Source: an uncultured Acidobacteriia bacterium
GTDB taxonomy: Bacteria; Acidobacteriota; Terriglobia; Bryobacterales; Bryobacteraceae
Assembly (NCBI GenBank): GCA_903828455.1
Contig: CAIKMJ010000030.1
Coordinates: forward strand, 1 to 64,000
Length of the DNA: 64,000 bases
Direction: 5' to 3'
Part shown: one piece after another, positions 41,366 to 49,079 of the stretch
How positions within the stretch are numbered: the stretch's first letter is position 1
Layout: the number at the start of each line of letters is the position of its first letter
Translations under genes and position numbers: made by a program
The notes under the pieces: generated by a model
Database searches by the model: none
What the model was told of the DNA's origin: nothing
The model's input: the letters and a program-made list of their open reading frames with translations, nothing else

Positions 41366-43138
41366 ATGAGCCAGACGGCGGAGCAGAATCAGGTTCGCGA
41401 GCGTGCCATATGGATCGGGCTGCTCGCCGCAATCTACGCGGTCTATTCGCAGACTGCCGACTTCGACTTCATCAGTCTCGGCGATCCGCAGTACGTCTAC
41501 GAAAACGGGCACGTGCTCGCGGGGTTGAGCCGCGACGGCATCCAGTGGGCATTCGGAGCCGCGGTGGCGGGCCAGTGGGCGCCGCTCACGCTGCTCTCGC
41601 ACATGCTGGGCGCGCAGATGTTCGGGCTGCGCAGCGGCATGCACCATTTCCTGAACGTGGTGCTCCACATGGCGGCCTCGCTGCTGCTGTACGCCGCGCT
41701 GAAGCGCGCAACCGGGGCCCGGTGGCCCGGCGCGTTCGTGGCGTTCGGCTTCGCGCTGCATCCGCTGCAGGTGGAATCGGTGGCGTGGGTGGCGGAGCGT
41801 AAGAACGTGCTGGGCGCGCTGTTCTGGTTCGCGGGCATTTACCTTTACGTGCGTTACTGCGAGCGGCCGTCGCGTTGGCGTTATCTGGCGGTGGCGGCGG
41901 CATTCGCCGCGGGGCTGTTTTCGACGCCGATGATGGTGACGTTCCCGCTGGCCCTGCTGCTGCTCGATCTGTGGCCGCTGCGGCGCATGGAGTGGCCGCG
42001 CGCGGCGAGCGAAAAACTGCCGCTGCTGGCGCTCTCGGGCATCGCGGCAATGGTGGCGTACGGCGCGCGCGGAGCGGCGGCGCTCCGCGTCGGCAGCGTC
42101 TTCGTTTCGTACGTGACATATCTGCGGCAGATCGCGTGGCCGGCGCACCTCGCCGTTATCTATCCCGATCAGCTCTCGATTCCCGCCTGGCACGCGGCAG
42201 CGGCCTTTGCGACAGTCGCGGCGATATCGGTCCTGGCCGCCCGGCAACGGCGCCCGCGCCCGTGGCTCACCGTGGGATGGTTCTGGTTTCTGGTGACGCT
42301 GGCGCCGGCGCTCGCTTTTAGCCAACACGCTTTTAGCCAACACGCTTTTAGCCAACACCCGGATCGCTACATCTACATCCCGCTCACGGGGCTGCTCCTC
42401 GCGGCGGCGTGGAGCGCGCAGGAAGCGATCGATAAGTGGCCGCTGACGCGCTGGCCGGCTGCCATTGCAGCCCTCGCCTGCTGCGCCGCCTGGCTCATGC
42501 TCGCGCACACGCAGACGAGTTCCTGGGCGAGCAGCGAGACGGTTTTTCTGCAGGCGATCCGCGCCACGGATGCAAACCCCGCGGCCGAGTTCCGCCTGGC
42601 CGAGTATTACGGCGCGACGACGCACTTCGCCGCCGCCATTCCCCACTACGAAGCCGCGCTGCGGGTGCGGCCGGACGCCGCCGCAATCCAGGCCGGGCTG
42701 GGAACGGCGCTCCTGCGCACGGGCAACTTCGCCGCGGCCATCCCGCATTTCGAGGCAGCCGTGCGGGTGCAACCGGAAAACGGCGACTGGCAGTACGGGC
42801 TCGGGCAGGCTTTATTCAGCGAAGGCCGGACCGCGGCATCTATCGCTCCTTTCGATGCGGCCGTTCGCGCGAAGCCGCAATCCGTGGCGGCGCACTATTA
42901 TCGCGGCGTCGCGGTGGCAACCGCGGCGAAGGACAGGATTCCCGCGCTCACGGCAGAGTACGAAAGCGCGTTGCGTGAAAATCCGGAAGCTGCGGCGGCA
43001 CACGCGGGATTGGGCGGTTTGCTGGCGGGCCTCGGGCAGTCGCAAAAAGCACTGGGGCATGTGGACACCGCGCTGGAGATTCAGCCGTCGGGCGAGTTAC
43101 AGAAGGTGCTGGAGCACCTGCGCGAAAGTCTGCAGTAA
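41366..43138 (+). CDS. TMTC-like membrane protein with C-terminal TPRs
   Basis: 590 residues. Residues 1-390 form about nine to ten membrane helices with motifs typical of bacterial TMTC-like proteins: ISLGDPQYVYENGHV near the first loop, HPLQVESVAWVAERKNVLGALFW and an inner arginine-rich loop. About 400-585 has five TPR units (AEFRLAEYYGATTHFAAAIPHYEAALRVRPD, LGTALLRTGNFAAAIPHFEAAVRVQPE and so on). TMTC proteins in animals are O-mannosyltransferases; bacterial activity is inferred only. A perfect 15-bp triplet repeat (42314-42358) inserts three AFSQH units just before HPDRYIYIP. Confidence 0.82.
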   Translation: MSQTAEQNQVRERAIWIGLLAAIYAVYSQTADFDFISLGDPQYVYENGHVLAGLSRDGIQWAFGAAVAGQWAPLTLLSHMLGAQMFGLRSGMHHFLNVVLHMAASLLLYAALKRATGARWPGAFVAFGFALHPLQVESVAWVAERKNVLGALFWFAGIYLYVRYCERPSRWRYLAVAAAFAAGLFSTPMMVTFPLALLLLDLWPLRRMEWPRAASEKLPLLALSGIAAMVAYGARGAAALRVGSVFVSYVTYLRQIAWPAHLAVIYPDQLSIPAWHAAAAFATVAAISVLAARQRRPRPWLTVGWFWFLVTLAPALAFSQHAFSQHAFSQHPDRYIYIPLTGLLLAAAWSAQEAIDKWPLTRWPAAIAALACCAAWLMLAHTQTSSWASSETVFLQAIRATDANPAAEFRLAEYYGATTHFAAAIPHYEAALRVRPDAAAIQAGLGTALLRTGNFAAAIPHFEAAVRVQPENGDWQYGLGQALFSEGRTAASIAPFDAAVRAKPQSVAAHYYRGVAVATAAKDRIPALTAEYESALRENPEAAAAHAGLGGLLAGLGQSQKALGHVDTALEIQPSGELQKVLEHLRESLQ

Positions 43139-43198
43139 AGAAATCGGCAGATTCCGGAAACGCGTTGCGGGCGGAATCGTATAGAGTGAAAGAAACCC

Positions 43199-44143
43199 AT
43201 GTTCAGCTGGATATGCCCGCAGTGCGGACGCGATGTTCCGCCATCCAAGACAGAGTGTCCCTATTGCGCCGAGCAGGCCGCGGCGCAGACAGCCGCGCAA
43301 ACCCAGCAGCCGCCGTATGGGCAGCCGCCGCAGGGCTATCCGCCACCTCCTCCGCCGCCGCAGTACGCGCAGCAACCGCAGCACGGGTGGGGCGCACCGC
43401 CACCGCCGCCGCAGTACGGGCAACCGCAGTATCCGCCACCACCGCCACCACCTCCGCCACCGTACGGTCAGCAGCCTCCGCAGCAGTATCCGCCGCAGTA
43501 CGCGCCGCAGTATGGGCAGCCCCAATATCCGCCGCCTCCGCCACCGCCGCCTCCACCACCGCCTCCGCAGCACAACTACGCCGCGCCGCAGACAGCCTCC
43601 TTTCCCGCCGCCACGGCTCCCACAGCTTCGCTGCCGCACGCGGCCTGGCCGGAACAACAGACCCAGGCAATGCCCCTGTGGATGATGGTCGCGCTCTCGG
43701 CCATCGGCTTCCTGATTCTGCTCGGCGGAGCCTACTACTTCATGTCGAAGCCGGCCACCGCGCCCGCCGCCGCCACCGATAAGCCGCCGGCATCCGCGTC
43801 CTCAGGCACCGCGCAGAAGGTCACCAACCCGCTGCAGAAGTATGTGGAAGTCGTCGGACTGCGCATGATCAGCGAAGGCAAGGATCCGGTGGCGAAGTTC
43901 GTCGTGGTGAATCATTCCTCGGGCGAGCTCCGGGATCTGGCGGCGAACGTGAAGCTGTGGGCCAGCACCTCGCGCTCGGAAGAAGATTCCGTCGGAACGT
44001 TCAGTTTTAAGTTGCCGAAGATCGGGCCGAACGAATCGAAGGAGCTCACCTCGCCGCTGAAGACGAAGCTCAAGCTGTACGAACTGCCGGACTGGCAGAA
44101 CGCCACCGCCGAGATCGAAATCACCTCGCCGGCCGCGCCCTGA
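43199..44143 (+). CDS. zinc-ribbon, polyproline, single-pass membrane protein
   Basis: 314 residues. An N-terminal zinc ribbon with CPQC (6-9) and CPYC (20-23). About 30-140 is Pro/Gln/Tyr-rich with runs of up to 13 Pro and repeated YGQPQYPPPP units. One helix (WMMVALSAIGFLILLGGAYYFM, about 160-182) is followed by a 130-residue domain outside the membrane (YVEVVGLRMISEGKDPVAKFVVVNHSSGELRDLAANVKLWAST) that looks like an FxLYD/DUF-type beta-sandwich. Cytoplasmic metal-binding head and outside beta domain suggest a sensor or envelope stress role (inference). Composition of the antisense strand gives a false 186-codon frame. Confidence 0.75.
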   Translation: MFSWICPQCGRDVPPSKTECPYCAEQAAAQTAAQTQQPPYGQPPQGYPPPPPPPQYAQQPQHGWGAPPPPPQYGQPQYPPPPPPPPPPYGQQPPQQYPPQYAPQYGQPQYPPPPPPPPPPPPPQHNYAAPQTASFPAATAPTASLPHAAWPEQQTQAMPLWMMVALSAIGFLILLGGAYYFMSKPATAPAAATDKPPASASSGTAQKVTNPLQKYVEVVGLRMISEGKDPVAKFVVVNHSSGELRDLAANVKLWASTSRSEEDSVGTFSFKLPKIGPNESKELTSPLKTKLKLYELPDWQNATAEIEITSPAAP

Positions 44144-44176
44144 TCATCGCGGCCCCGGGGTCTGGTACCGCGGGGT

Positions 44177-44206
44177 CTGGCAGACGCCGGGCCGTAGTGT
44201 TATAGT
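44177..44206 (+). promoter_or_regulatory. promoter of the aroF leader
   Basis: CTGGCA (44177-44182), 18-base spacer, TATAGT (44201-44206). Expected transcription start is at 44212-44214, i.e. at or just before the leader-peptide ATG (44215). Confidence 0.6.
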
Positions 44207-44214
44207 GAAATTTC

Positions 44215-44268
44215 ATGACCATCCGCTTCGGATATTTTGGATACCGATTTTGGAGCCCCACTCCATAG
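44215..44268 (+). CDS. aromatic leader peptide of the aroF attenuator
   Basis: 17-codon frame ATG to TAG encoding MTIRFGYFGYRFWSPTP. Six of 17 residues are aromatic (F5, Y7, F8, Y10, F12, W13), covering all three aromatic amino acids. It lies between a promoter and a terminator hairpin upstream of DAHP synthase, exactly as an attenuation leader should. The end of the coding region and the stop codon are part of the first hairpin. No ribosome site precedes the ATG; with the -10 box eight bases upstream, the transcript probably begins at the ATG, so leaderless initiation is likely. I know of no described peptide of this sequence. Confidence 0.88.
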   Translation: MTIRFGYFGYRFWSPTP

Positions 44269-44313
44269 TGGCGTTGGTTTGCGATTTCCAGCAGTAAACA
44301 AAACCAACCCACT
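44258..44313 (+). promoter_or_regulatory. attenuator: pause hairpin and antiterminator
   Basis: Region 1 (44258-44262, ccact) pairs with region 2 (44267-44271, agtgg), loop 44263-44266. Region 2 extended (44267-44280) pairs instead with region 3 (44301-44313): five base pairs, a single bulged C at 44272, then eight more, 13 pairs in all. Region 3 covers the 5' arm of the terminator. A ribosome stalled on F12/W13 would mask region 1 and allow the antiterminator; one reaching the stop codon (44266-44268) would mask region 2 and allow termination. Confidence 0.82.
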
Positions 44314-44336
44314 CGCACGAGTGGGTTTTTTATTTT
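44306..44336 (+). terminator. intrinsic terminator of the aroF attenuator
   Basis: Nine-base-pair stem (44306-44314 with 44319-44327), loop GCAC, followed by T6 and ATTTT. It lies 57 bases before the aroF ATG and after no gene other than the leader peptide, so it must act as a conditional terminator. It is the strongest intrinsic terminator together with that at 47478-47520. Confidence 0.92.
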
Positions 44337-44392
44337 CGGGACAGAGATTTTAGTTTTTCAGTTTTCAAATAAGGGAAGGTTTCGAGAGTCAC

Positions 44393-45436
44393 ATGATCAT
44401 TTCAATGAGGGCCCGGGCGTCGAAGGAAGAGGTCGATTATGTTTGCGAAAGAATCCGCGAATTCGGCTTCCGTGTGCATTCGATCGAGGGCGAGGAGCGA
44501 GTCGTGATCGGAGTCGTAGGCGTGGGCGGAGACGTGACGGCGTGTCTGGAGTCGCTCGAAGCGACGCCCGGCGTCGAAAAGGCGATGCGGATTTCAGCGC
44601 CTTACAAGTTCGTCAGCAAGGAATTCCGCCGGGAGCGGACCGTGATCCGGGTCGGCAGCGCCGAAATCGGCGGCGACGACATGGTCATGATGGCCGGACC
44701 GTGCTCGGTGGAAAGCGAAAAGCAGATCATGGAAACCGCCGAGGCCGTGAAGGCCGCCGGCGCGAAGATTCTGCGCGGCGGCGCGTTCAAGCCGCGCACC
44801 TCGCCCTACGATTTCCAGGGCATGGCGGAGGAAGGCCTGAAACTGCTGGCCAAGGCGCGCGAGGCAACGGGCATGGCGATCATCACCGAAGTCATGAGCG
44901 ACGCCGATGTGCCGCTCGTGGCCCAGTACGCCGACATTCTGCAGATCGGCGCGCGCAACATGCAGAACTTCTCGCTGCTGAAATCGCTCGGCAAATGCGG
45001 GCGGCCGGTCATGCTGAAGCGCGGCCTTTCGGCCACGATTAAGGAATTGCTGATGTCGGCCGAATATGTTGTCGCGCACGGCAACCAGCATGTGATGCTG
45101 TGCGAGCGCGGCATCCGCACCTTCGAAACGGCGACGCGCAACACGTGCGATATTTCAGCGATTCCCGTGCTGAACGAACTCACGCATCTGCCCGTGATCC
45201 TCGACCCCAGCCATGCCGCCGGCAAGCGCAGCATCGTGCCGGCCCTGGCCAAGGCGGGCGTCGCGATCGGCGCCGACGGCATCATCGTGGAAGTGCATCC
45301 CTGCCCCGAAAAGGCCGTGAGCGACGGAGCGCAGTCGCTGACCATCGAAGGCTTCCAGAAGATGATGAAGGAGCTGAAGGGCTACATCGAACTGTGGAAG
45401 CAGGAGCGGATGGCCGAGATGGCCGTCACGGCGTAA
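44393..45436 (+). CDS. aroF: 3-deoxy-7-phosphoheptulonate (DAHP) synthase, type I-beta with regulatory domain
   Basis: First enzyme of the shikimate pathway: phosphoenolpyruvate plus erythrose 4-phosphate give DAHP. 347 residues. Residues 1-75 form the ferredoxin-like (ACT-like) domain that in Thermotoga maritima DAHP synthase mediates Phe/Tyr feedback inhibition. The TIM barrel begins near 85: MAGPCSVES (100-108), [39 protein letters not shown] and [17 protein letters not shown] include the PEP-binding and metal residues. Expression is probably set by the aromatic attenuator upstream, giving both transcriptional and allosteric control. GAGAG and GGGAAGG lie upstream of the ATG. Confidence 0.97.
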   Translation: MIISMRARASKEEVDYVCERIREFGFRVHSIEGEERVVIGVVGVGGDVTACLESLEATPGVEKAMRISAPYKFVSKEFRRERTVIRVGSAEIGGDDMVMMAGPCSVESEKQIMETAEAVKAAGAKILRGGAFKPRTSPYDFQGMAEEGLKLLAKAREATGMAIITEVMSDADVPLVAQYADILQIGARNMQNFSLLKSLGKCGRPVMLKRGLSATIKELLMSAEYVVAHGNQHVMLCERGIRTFETATRNTCDISAIPVLNELTHLPVILDPSHAAGKRSIVPALAKAGVAIGADGIIVEVHPCPEKAVSDGAQSLTIEGFQKMMKELKGYIELWKQERMAEMAVTA

Positions 45437-45439
45437 GGT

Positions 45440-46351
45440 TTGGCGATCCGCCCGAACCGTTTCGTTCTCGGTGTCTGCTGCGCTGCCGTATTGGTGGCAG
45501 GCGCGGCCATCTGGCGCGGCGTTCGGGCGGATCGCGAGTTTCGCGATCCCCGTTTTCTCCTCTCTCGTTTTCCCGCCGAAGACTCGCTGGTATTCAGCGC
45601 CGACGTGGCGCTGCTCCGGCGCGCCGGTCTGCTCGGCCCTTCGAAGACTCCACCCGAACCCGAATATAAAGCGTTTCTGGAAGGCACCGGCTTCGATTAC
45701 CGGCGCGATCTGGACCAGGTGACGGCTGCGTTGTCGCCGAGCGGCACATACTTCATCCTGCAGGGCCGATTCAACTGGAAGCAGCTGGAGACGTACGCCG
45801 AGCGCAACAGCGGCTCGTGCTACGAAAAGTTGTGCCGGATGCAGGGCTCGACGGCGGAGCGGCGGATTTCGTGGCTGCCCCTGCGCAGCGACGCCATGGC
45901 GCTGGCCGTGAGCACGAGCGATATGGCGGCGACGCGGCTCGCCCGGGCGGGCGACGCGGTGACCGCAACCCTGCCGGGTTCGCCCGTATGGATCTCCGTG
46001 CCGGGCGCCGAATTGCGGCGCGAGAGCGCGGGCGCGCCGAATCTGCGGTTCCTGCTGACGGCGGTCGGCGCGGCGGACCGTGTCGTAGTGACCTTCGATG
46101 CCACAACAACCGGCGTCGAGGCGCGGCTGCAGGCCTCGTGCAAATCCGACGACGACGCGAAGGTGCTGGCGAGCGAACTGCGGATCGCAACCGGGGAGTT
46201 GAAAGAAGCACAGGCGAAGGCGCACGAGGCGCAGGACGATCCGATTCTGGCCGTACTCACGACCGGCAGTTTCGAACAGGCGGGGCGTAAGGTGACCGGG
46301 TCGTGGGGGCTGGCAAAGACGGTACTCGAAACGCTGCTGGCGGGGATTTAG
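45440..46351 (+). CDS. membrane-anchored or exported protein, unknown function
   Basis: 303 residues, TTG start three bases after the aroF stop, so co-transcription and possibly translational coupling. N-terminal helix FVLGVCCAAVLVAGAAIW (8-25) is a signal anchor or signal peptide. The remaining domain has RFPAEDSLVFSADVALLRRAG, FDYRRDLDQVTAALSPSGTYFILQGRFNWKQLETYA and a late coiled segment (ELKEAQAKAHEAQDDP). This resembles proteins of unknown function found in Acidobacteriota that test residual activity per component, but I recognise no family with certainty. A role in aromatic metabolism is not indicated by its sequence. Confidence 0.65.
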   Translation: MAIRPNRFVLGVCCAAVLVAGAAIWRGVRADREFRDPRFLLSRFPAEDSLVFSADVALLRRAGLLGPSKTPPEPEYKAFLEGTGFDYRRDLDQVTAALSPSGTYFILQGRFNWKQLETYAERNSGSCYEKLCRMQGSTAERRISWLPLRSDAMALAVSTSDMAATRLARAGDAVTATLPGSPVWISVPGAELRRESAGAPNLRFLLTAVGAADRVVVTFDATTTGVEARLQASCKSDDDAKVLASELRIATGELKEAQAKAHEAQDDPILAVLTTGSFEQAGRKVTGSWGLAKTVLETLLAGI

Positions 46352-46463
46352 CCGGCAAACGGCGGGAATCCGATCGTCAGCGGCAAGCGCGGAATCACGA
46401 CCGATACTCCGATGCGGCAGGTAAAATGCTTCGGCACGAGCCCGCCGCACCGGCTGAATATTC

Positions 46464-46516
46464 AGAGCCGGGCCAATGTGCGGTCTGCCATCGTTCACTT
46501 CTGCCTGCCCGGCTCT
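46464..46516. repeat. 10-bp perfect inverted repeat
   Basis: agagccgggc at 46464-46473 and its exact complement at 46507-46516, 33 bases apart, between the aroF operon and the SDR gene. No T run follows. It could be a long-loop hairpin in the SDR leader or two halves of an operator. Confidence 0.5.
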
Positions 46517-46551
46517 TGCACAATGTAGAGGTAATGTGGGGGGGCGCGACC

Positions 46552-47379
46552 ATGTCAAACGTAATTGTTGTAATCGGAGCCGGATCGATCGGACAAGCGA
46601 TTGCTCGCCGGGTAAGCGCGGGCAAGCACATCCTGCTGGGGGACCTGCATGAGAAAAATGCGGATGCTGTCGCGAAAACGCTGATCGATGCAGGCTACAG
46701 CGTGACGACCGCTGCCGTTGATGTATCGTCACGCGCCTCGGTTCACTCCATTGTTGAAAAAGCTGTCTCCCTCGGAGAGGTGTCGGGGCTCATCCACGCC
46801 GCGGGCGTCTCACCTTCCCAGGCCACGCCGGAAACAATTCTCAGAGTCGATCTTTACGGCACAGCCCTTGTGCTGGAGGAATTCGGAAACGTTATCGCGG
46901 ACGGAGGCTCCGGGGTCGTCATCTCGTCCCAGTCCGGCCACCGCCTCCCGCCGCTGTCAACCGGGCAGAATACGGCACTTGCGACGACGCCCGTTGATGA
47001 ACTGCTCCGGCTCCCGTTTCTCCAGTTCGATCAGGTGAAAGATTCCCTTCACGCTTATCAGCTTTCGAAACGTGGGAATTCGTTGAGGGTCATGGCCGAG
47101 GCCGTGCGCTGGGGCAAGCGCGGTGCGCGGGTGAACTCGATCAGCCCCGGCATCATAATGACCCCGCTTGCAAATGACGAACTGAGCGGACCGCGGGGCG
47201 CAGGCTACCGGCGTATGATCGACGCCTGCGCGGCAAAACGAGCGGGGACGCCGGACGAAGTCGGCACCGTCGGCGCACTGCTTATGGGACCGGACGGCGC
47301 GTTTCTCACCGGCAGCGACATCCTCATGGACGGCGGCGTGACGGCGGCGTACTGGTACGGCGACCTCGCACTGAAATAA
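46552..47379 (+). CDS. SDR-family oxidoreductase
   Basis: 275-residue short-chain dehydrogenase/reductase. Cofactor motif GAGSIGQAIA (9-18) is an atypical form of TGxxxGIG; HAAG (82-85), catalytic Ser in VISSQSGH (123-130), Y169 and K173 in YQLSK. SPGIIMTPLA and LTGSDILMDGGVT close the fold. Residues about 130-165 are an insertion over classical SDRs. ATG 46552 has a G7 run seven bases upstream. Third codon positions are less GC-rich than neighbouring genes, which may signal acquisition. Substrate unknown. Confidence 0.85.
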   Translation: MSNVIVVIGAGSIGQAIARRVSAGKHILLGDLHEKNADAVAKTLIDAGYSVTTAAVDVSSRASVHSIVEKAVSLGEVSGLIHAAGVSPSQATPETILRVDLYGTALVLEEFGNVIADGGSGVVISSQSGHRLPPLSTGQNTALATTPVDELLRLPFLQFDQVKDSLHAYQLSKRGNSLRVMAEAVRWGKRGARVNSISPGIIMTPLANDELSGPRGAGYRRMIDACAAKRAGTPDEVGTVGALLMGPDGAFLTGSDILMDGGVTAAYWYGDLALK

Positions 47380-47477
47380 GGCCCCCTTCCGCGTGGCATA
47401 AAACACAACATCTGGAGAGCATCGACCGGGCGGCGATTGAGCGGGAAGTGCTGCCGCGACAAGCCGCCTGAAATTCA

Positions 47478-47520
47478 AAAGGCCCCGGGCCGCGCCTGCT
47501 GGCGGGACCGGGGCCTTTTG
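47478..47520. terminator. bidirectional terminator
   Basis: Perfect 12-bp inverted repeat (47478-47489 with 47509-47520) with A4 on one side and T4 on the other, between the convergent SDR and glutamine synthetase genes. It can serve both strands. Confidence 0.88.
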
Positions 47521-47542
47521 TCTGAAGCAGAGTTCGCTGCGA

Positions 47543-48559
47543 TTACGGCTTCGGCACGCTGTTGATGGTGTGCAGGATCCGCGAAACAATCTGGTAGGGG
47601 TCGCCGGCCGAGTTCGGGCGGCGATCTTCCAGATAACCCTTGTAGCCGTTCTTGATGAAGTTGATCGGCATGCGGATCGAAGCGCCGCGGTCGGAAAGAC
47701 CGTAGCTGAACTTATCGATCGACTGCGTTTCGTGATGGCCGGTCAGGCGCAGGTGGTTGTCCGGACCGTACACCGCGATGTGCTCGGCAACGTTCGCCTT
47801 GAACGCCGCCATGAGGGCTTCGAAGTATTCCTTGCCGCCCACTTCACGCAGGTACTTCGTCGAGAAGTTGGTGTGCATGCCGGAACCGTTCCAGTCGCCC
47901 TTGATCGGCTTGCAGTGGAATTCCACATCCACTTCGTACTGCTCGCAAAGGCGCATCAGCAGGTAGCGGGCGCACCACAGGTCGTCGGCCGCCTTGGCCG
48001 AGCCTTTGGCGAACACCTGAAATTCCCACTGGCCCTTGGCCACTTCGGCGTTGATGCCTTCGTGGTTGATGCCGGCCGCAAGGCAAAGCTCAAGGTGCTC
48101 TTCCACAATCTGGCGGGCGATGCTGCCCATGTGCTTGTAGCCAACACCGCAATAATACGGACCCTGCGGAGCCGGGTAGCCGTCCTTCGGGAAGCCGAGC
48201 GGGCGGCCGTCCTGGTAGAGGAAGTATTCCTGTTCGAGCCCGATCCAGAGGTCCGGATCGTTTTCGATCGTCGCACGGTAGTTGGTCGAGTGCGGCGTAC
48301 CATCGGCGTGCATGACTTCGCTCAGCACGATGAACGCATTCTCGCGCGCGGCATCGGGATAAAGGGCAACCGGCTTCAGAACGCAGTCGGAGCTCTTGCC
48401 TTCCGCCTGCATCGTGGAGCTGCCGTCAAAACCCCAGTTGGGGATGTCCTCGAGGGTGGGCGGCGTCTCAAACGACTTCATCTGAGTCTTGCCGCGCAGG
48501 CCGGGAACCGGCTGAGTGCCATCCAGCCAGATATATTCGAGTTTGTATTTAGTAGCCAT
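47543..48559 (-). CDS. glnII: glutamine synthetase, type II (GSII)
   Basis: ATP-dependent amidation of glutamate by ammonium. 338 residues, the short GSII form of eukaryotes, rhizobia and streptomycetes rather than the roughly 470-residue GSI. Motifs: LEYIWLDGT, NWGFDGSSTMQAEG, VLSEVMHADGTPHSTNYR, WIGLEQEYFLYQ (metal-binding Glu pair), GINHEGINAEVAKGQWEFQV, GDWNGSGMHTNFST and the ATP-site NHLRLTGHHETQ. It has no adenylylation loop, so regulation is probably transcriptional. AGGAG six bases before the ATG. Confidence 0.95.
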   Translation of the reverse strand: MATKYKLEYIWLDGTQPVPGLRGKTQMKSFETPPTLEDIPNWGFDGSSTMQAEGKSSDCVLKPVALYPDAARENAFIVLSEVMHADGTPHSTNYRATIENDPDLWIGLEQEYFLYQDGRPLGFPKDGYPAPQGPYYCGVGYKHMGSIARQIVEEHLELCLAAGINHEGINAEVAKGQWEFQVFAKGSAKAADDLWCARYLLMRLCEQYEVDVEFHCKPIKGDWNGSGMHTNFSTKYLREVGGKEYFEALMAAFKANVAEHIAVYGPDNHLRLTGHHETQSIDKFSYGLSDRGASIRMPINFIKNGYKGYLEDRRPNSAGDPYQIVSRILHTINSVPKP

Positions 48560-48700
48560 TTATCTCCTGTAAAACGCTAAGTCTAAAGAAGTTCTTCGGG
48601 CTGTTTTCGCGCGGCGAACGGCCCGGAAACGAGCTTTTTCGCCGGATGAAACTCTGATTATCAATGATCCGCAATGCATTCGGCAAGCCGATTATGCCCA

Positions 48701-48732
48701 CAATGGATAGGTTCTTTTTATGCTGTCCATTG
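48701..48732. repeat. inverted repeat upstream of glutamine synthetase
   Basis: caatgga (48701-48707) and tccattg (48726-48732) separated by 18 bases of AT-rich sequence, about 140 bases before the GSII ATG and 35 bases from the end of the FmdB-like gene. The surrounding 206-base gap holds no other recognisable element. Confidence 0.4.
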
Positions 48733-48765
48733 AGGATCCTGATCGGTTGCTTACCGCACCAGCAC

Positions 48766-49026
48766 TCAGTTGCAGCCGCAGCCGCCGCCACGCGGACCGC
48801 GGGGGGCCGGGCACCCGGCCGTAAACGGCTGCTCGCAGATACGGGGCTGTGCGTTGGGGACGCGCCCCCTCGACGGCGCCATTTTCGAGGAAAACGTGGA
48901 ATATTCCTGCGTCAGATGCTTTTCGCCGCAGGCCGGGCAGCCGTCCTCAAGTGCCTGCTCGGCGCTCCGTACCAGCTTTTCGAACCGGTCACCACAGGAT
49001 TCGCAAAGGAATTCGTAGATGGGCAT
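48766..49026 (-). CDS. FmdB-like zinc-ribbon protein
   Basis: About 86 residues. MPIYEFLCESCGDRFEKLV is the standard FmdB start; C8/C11 and C30/C33 (GCPACG) form the zinc site; the C-terminus is Gly/Cys-rich (GGGCGCN). Family proteins were proposed as regulators of amidase or formamidase genes and occur beside many housekeeping genes. ATG 49026 is chosen because the family begins exactly MPIYE; a frame opening at 49140 would prepend 38 unrelated residues. It lies upstream of glutamine synthetase on the same strand with 206 bases between. Confidence 0.85.
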   Translation of the reverse strand: MPIYEFLCESCGDRFEKLVRSAEQALEDGCPACGEKHLTQEYSTFSSKMAPSRGRVPNAQPRICEQPFTAGCPAPRGPRGGGCGCN

Positions 49027-49079
49027 AGCTGACTCCAATGTACCTCGGCCAGGGGCCGGATCTTCCCTGCCCGGCCCCG

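Noticed and set aside
43310-43575. Repetitive region that could be mistaken for a CRISPR array
   Set aside because: Repeats are codon-level CCG/CAG/TAT runs with no constant repeat and unique spacers, and lie inside a clear coding frame.
43097-43657. 186-codon minus-strand frame rich in Arg/Trp/Leu
   Set aside because: It is the antisense of the polyproline tract (CCG repeats read as CGG) of the zinc-ribbon protein, not a gene.
46405-46540. Short frame ATG...TAG before the SDR gene as a leader peptide
   Set aside because: No enrichment for one amino-acid class, no terminator following it and no ribosome site.
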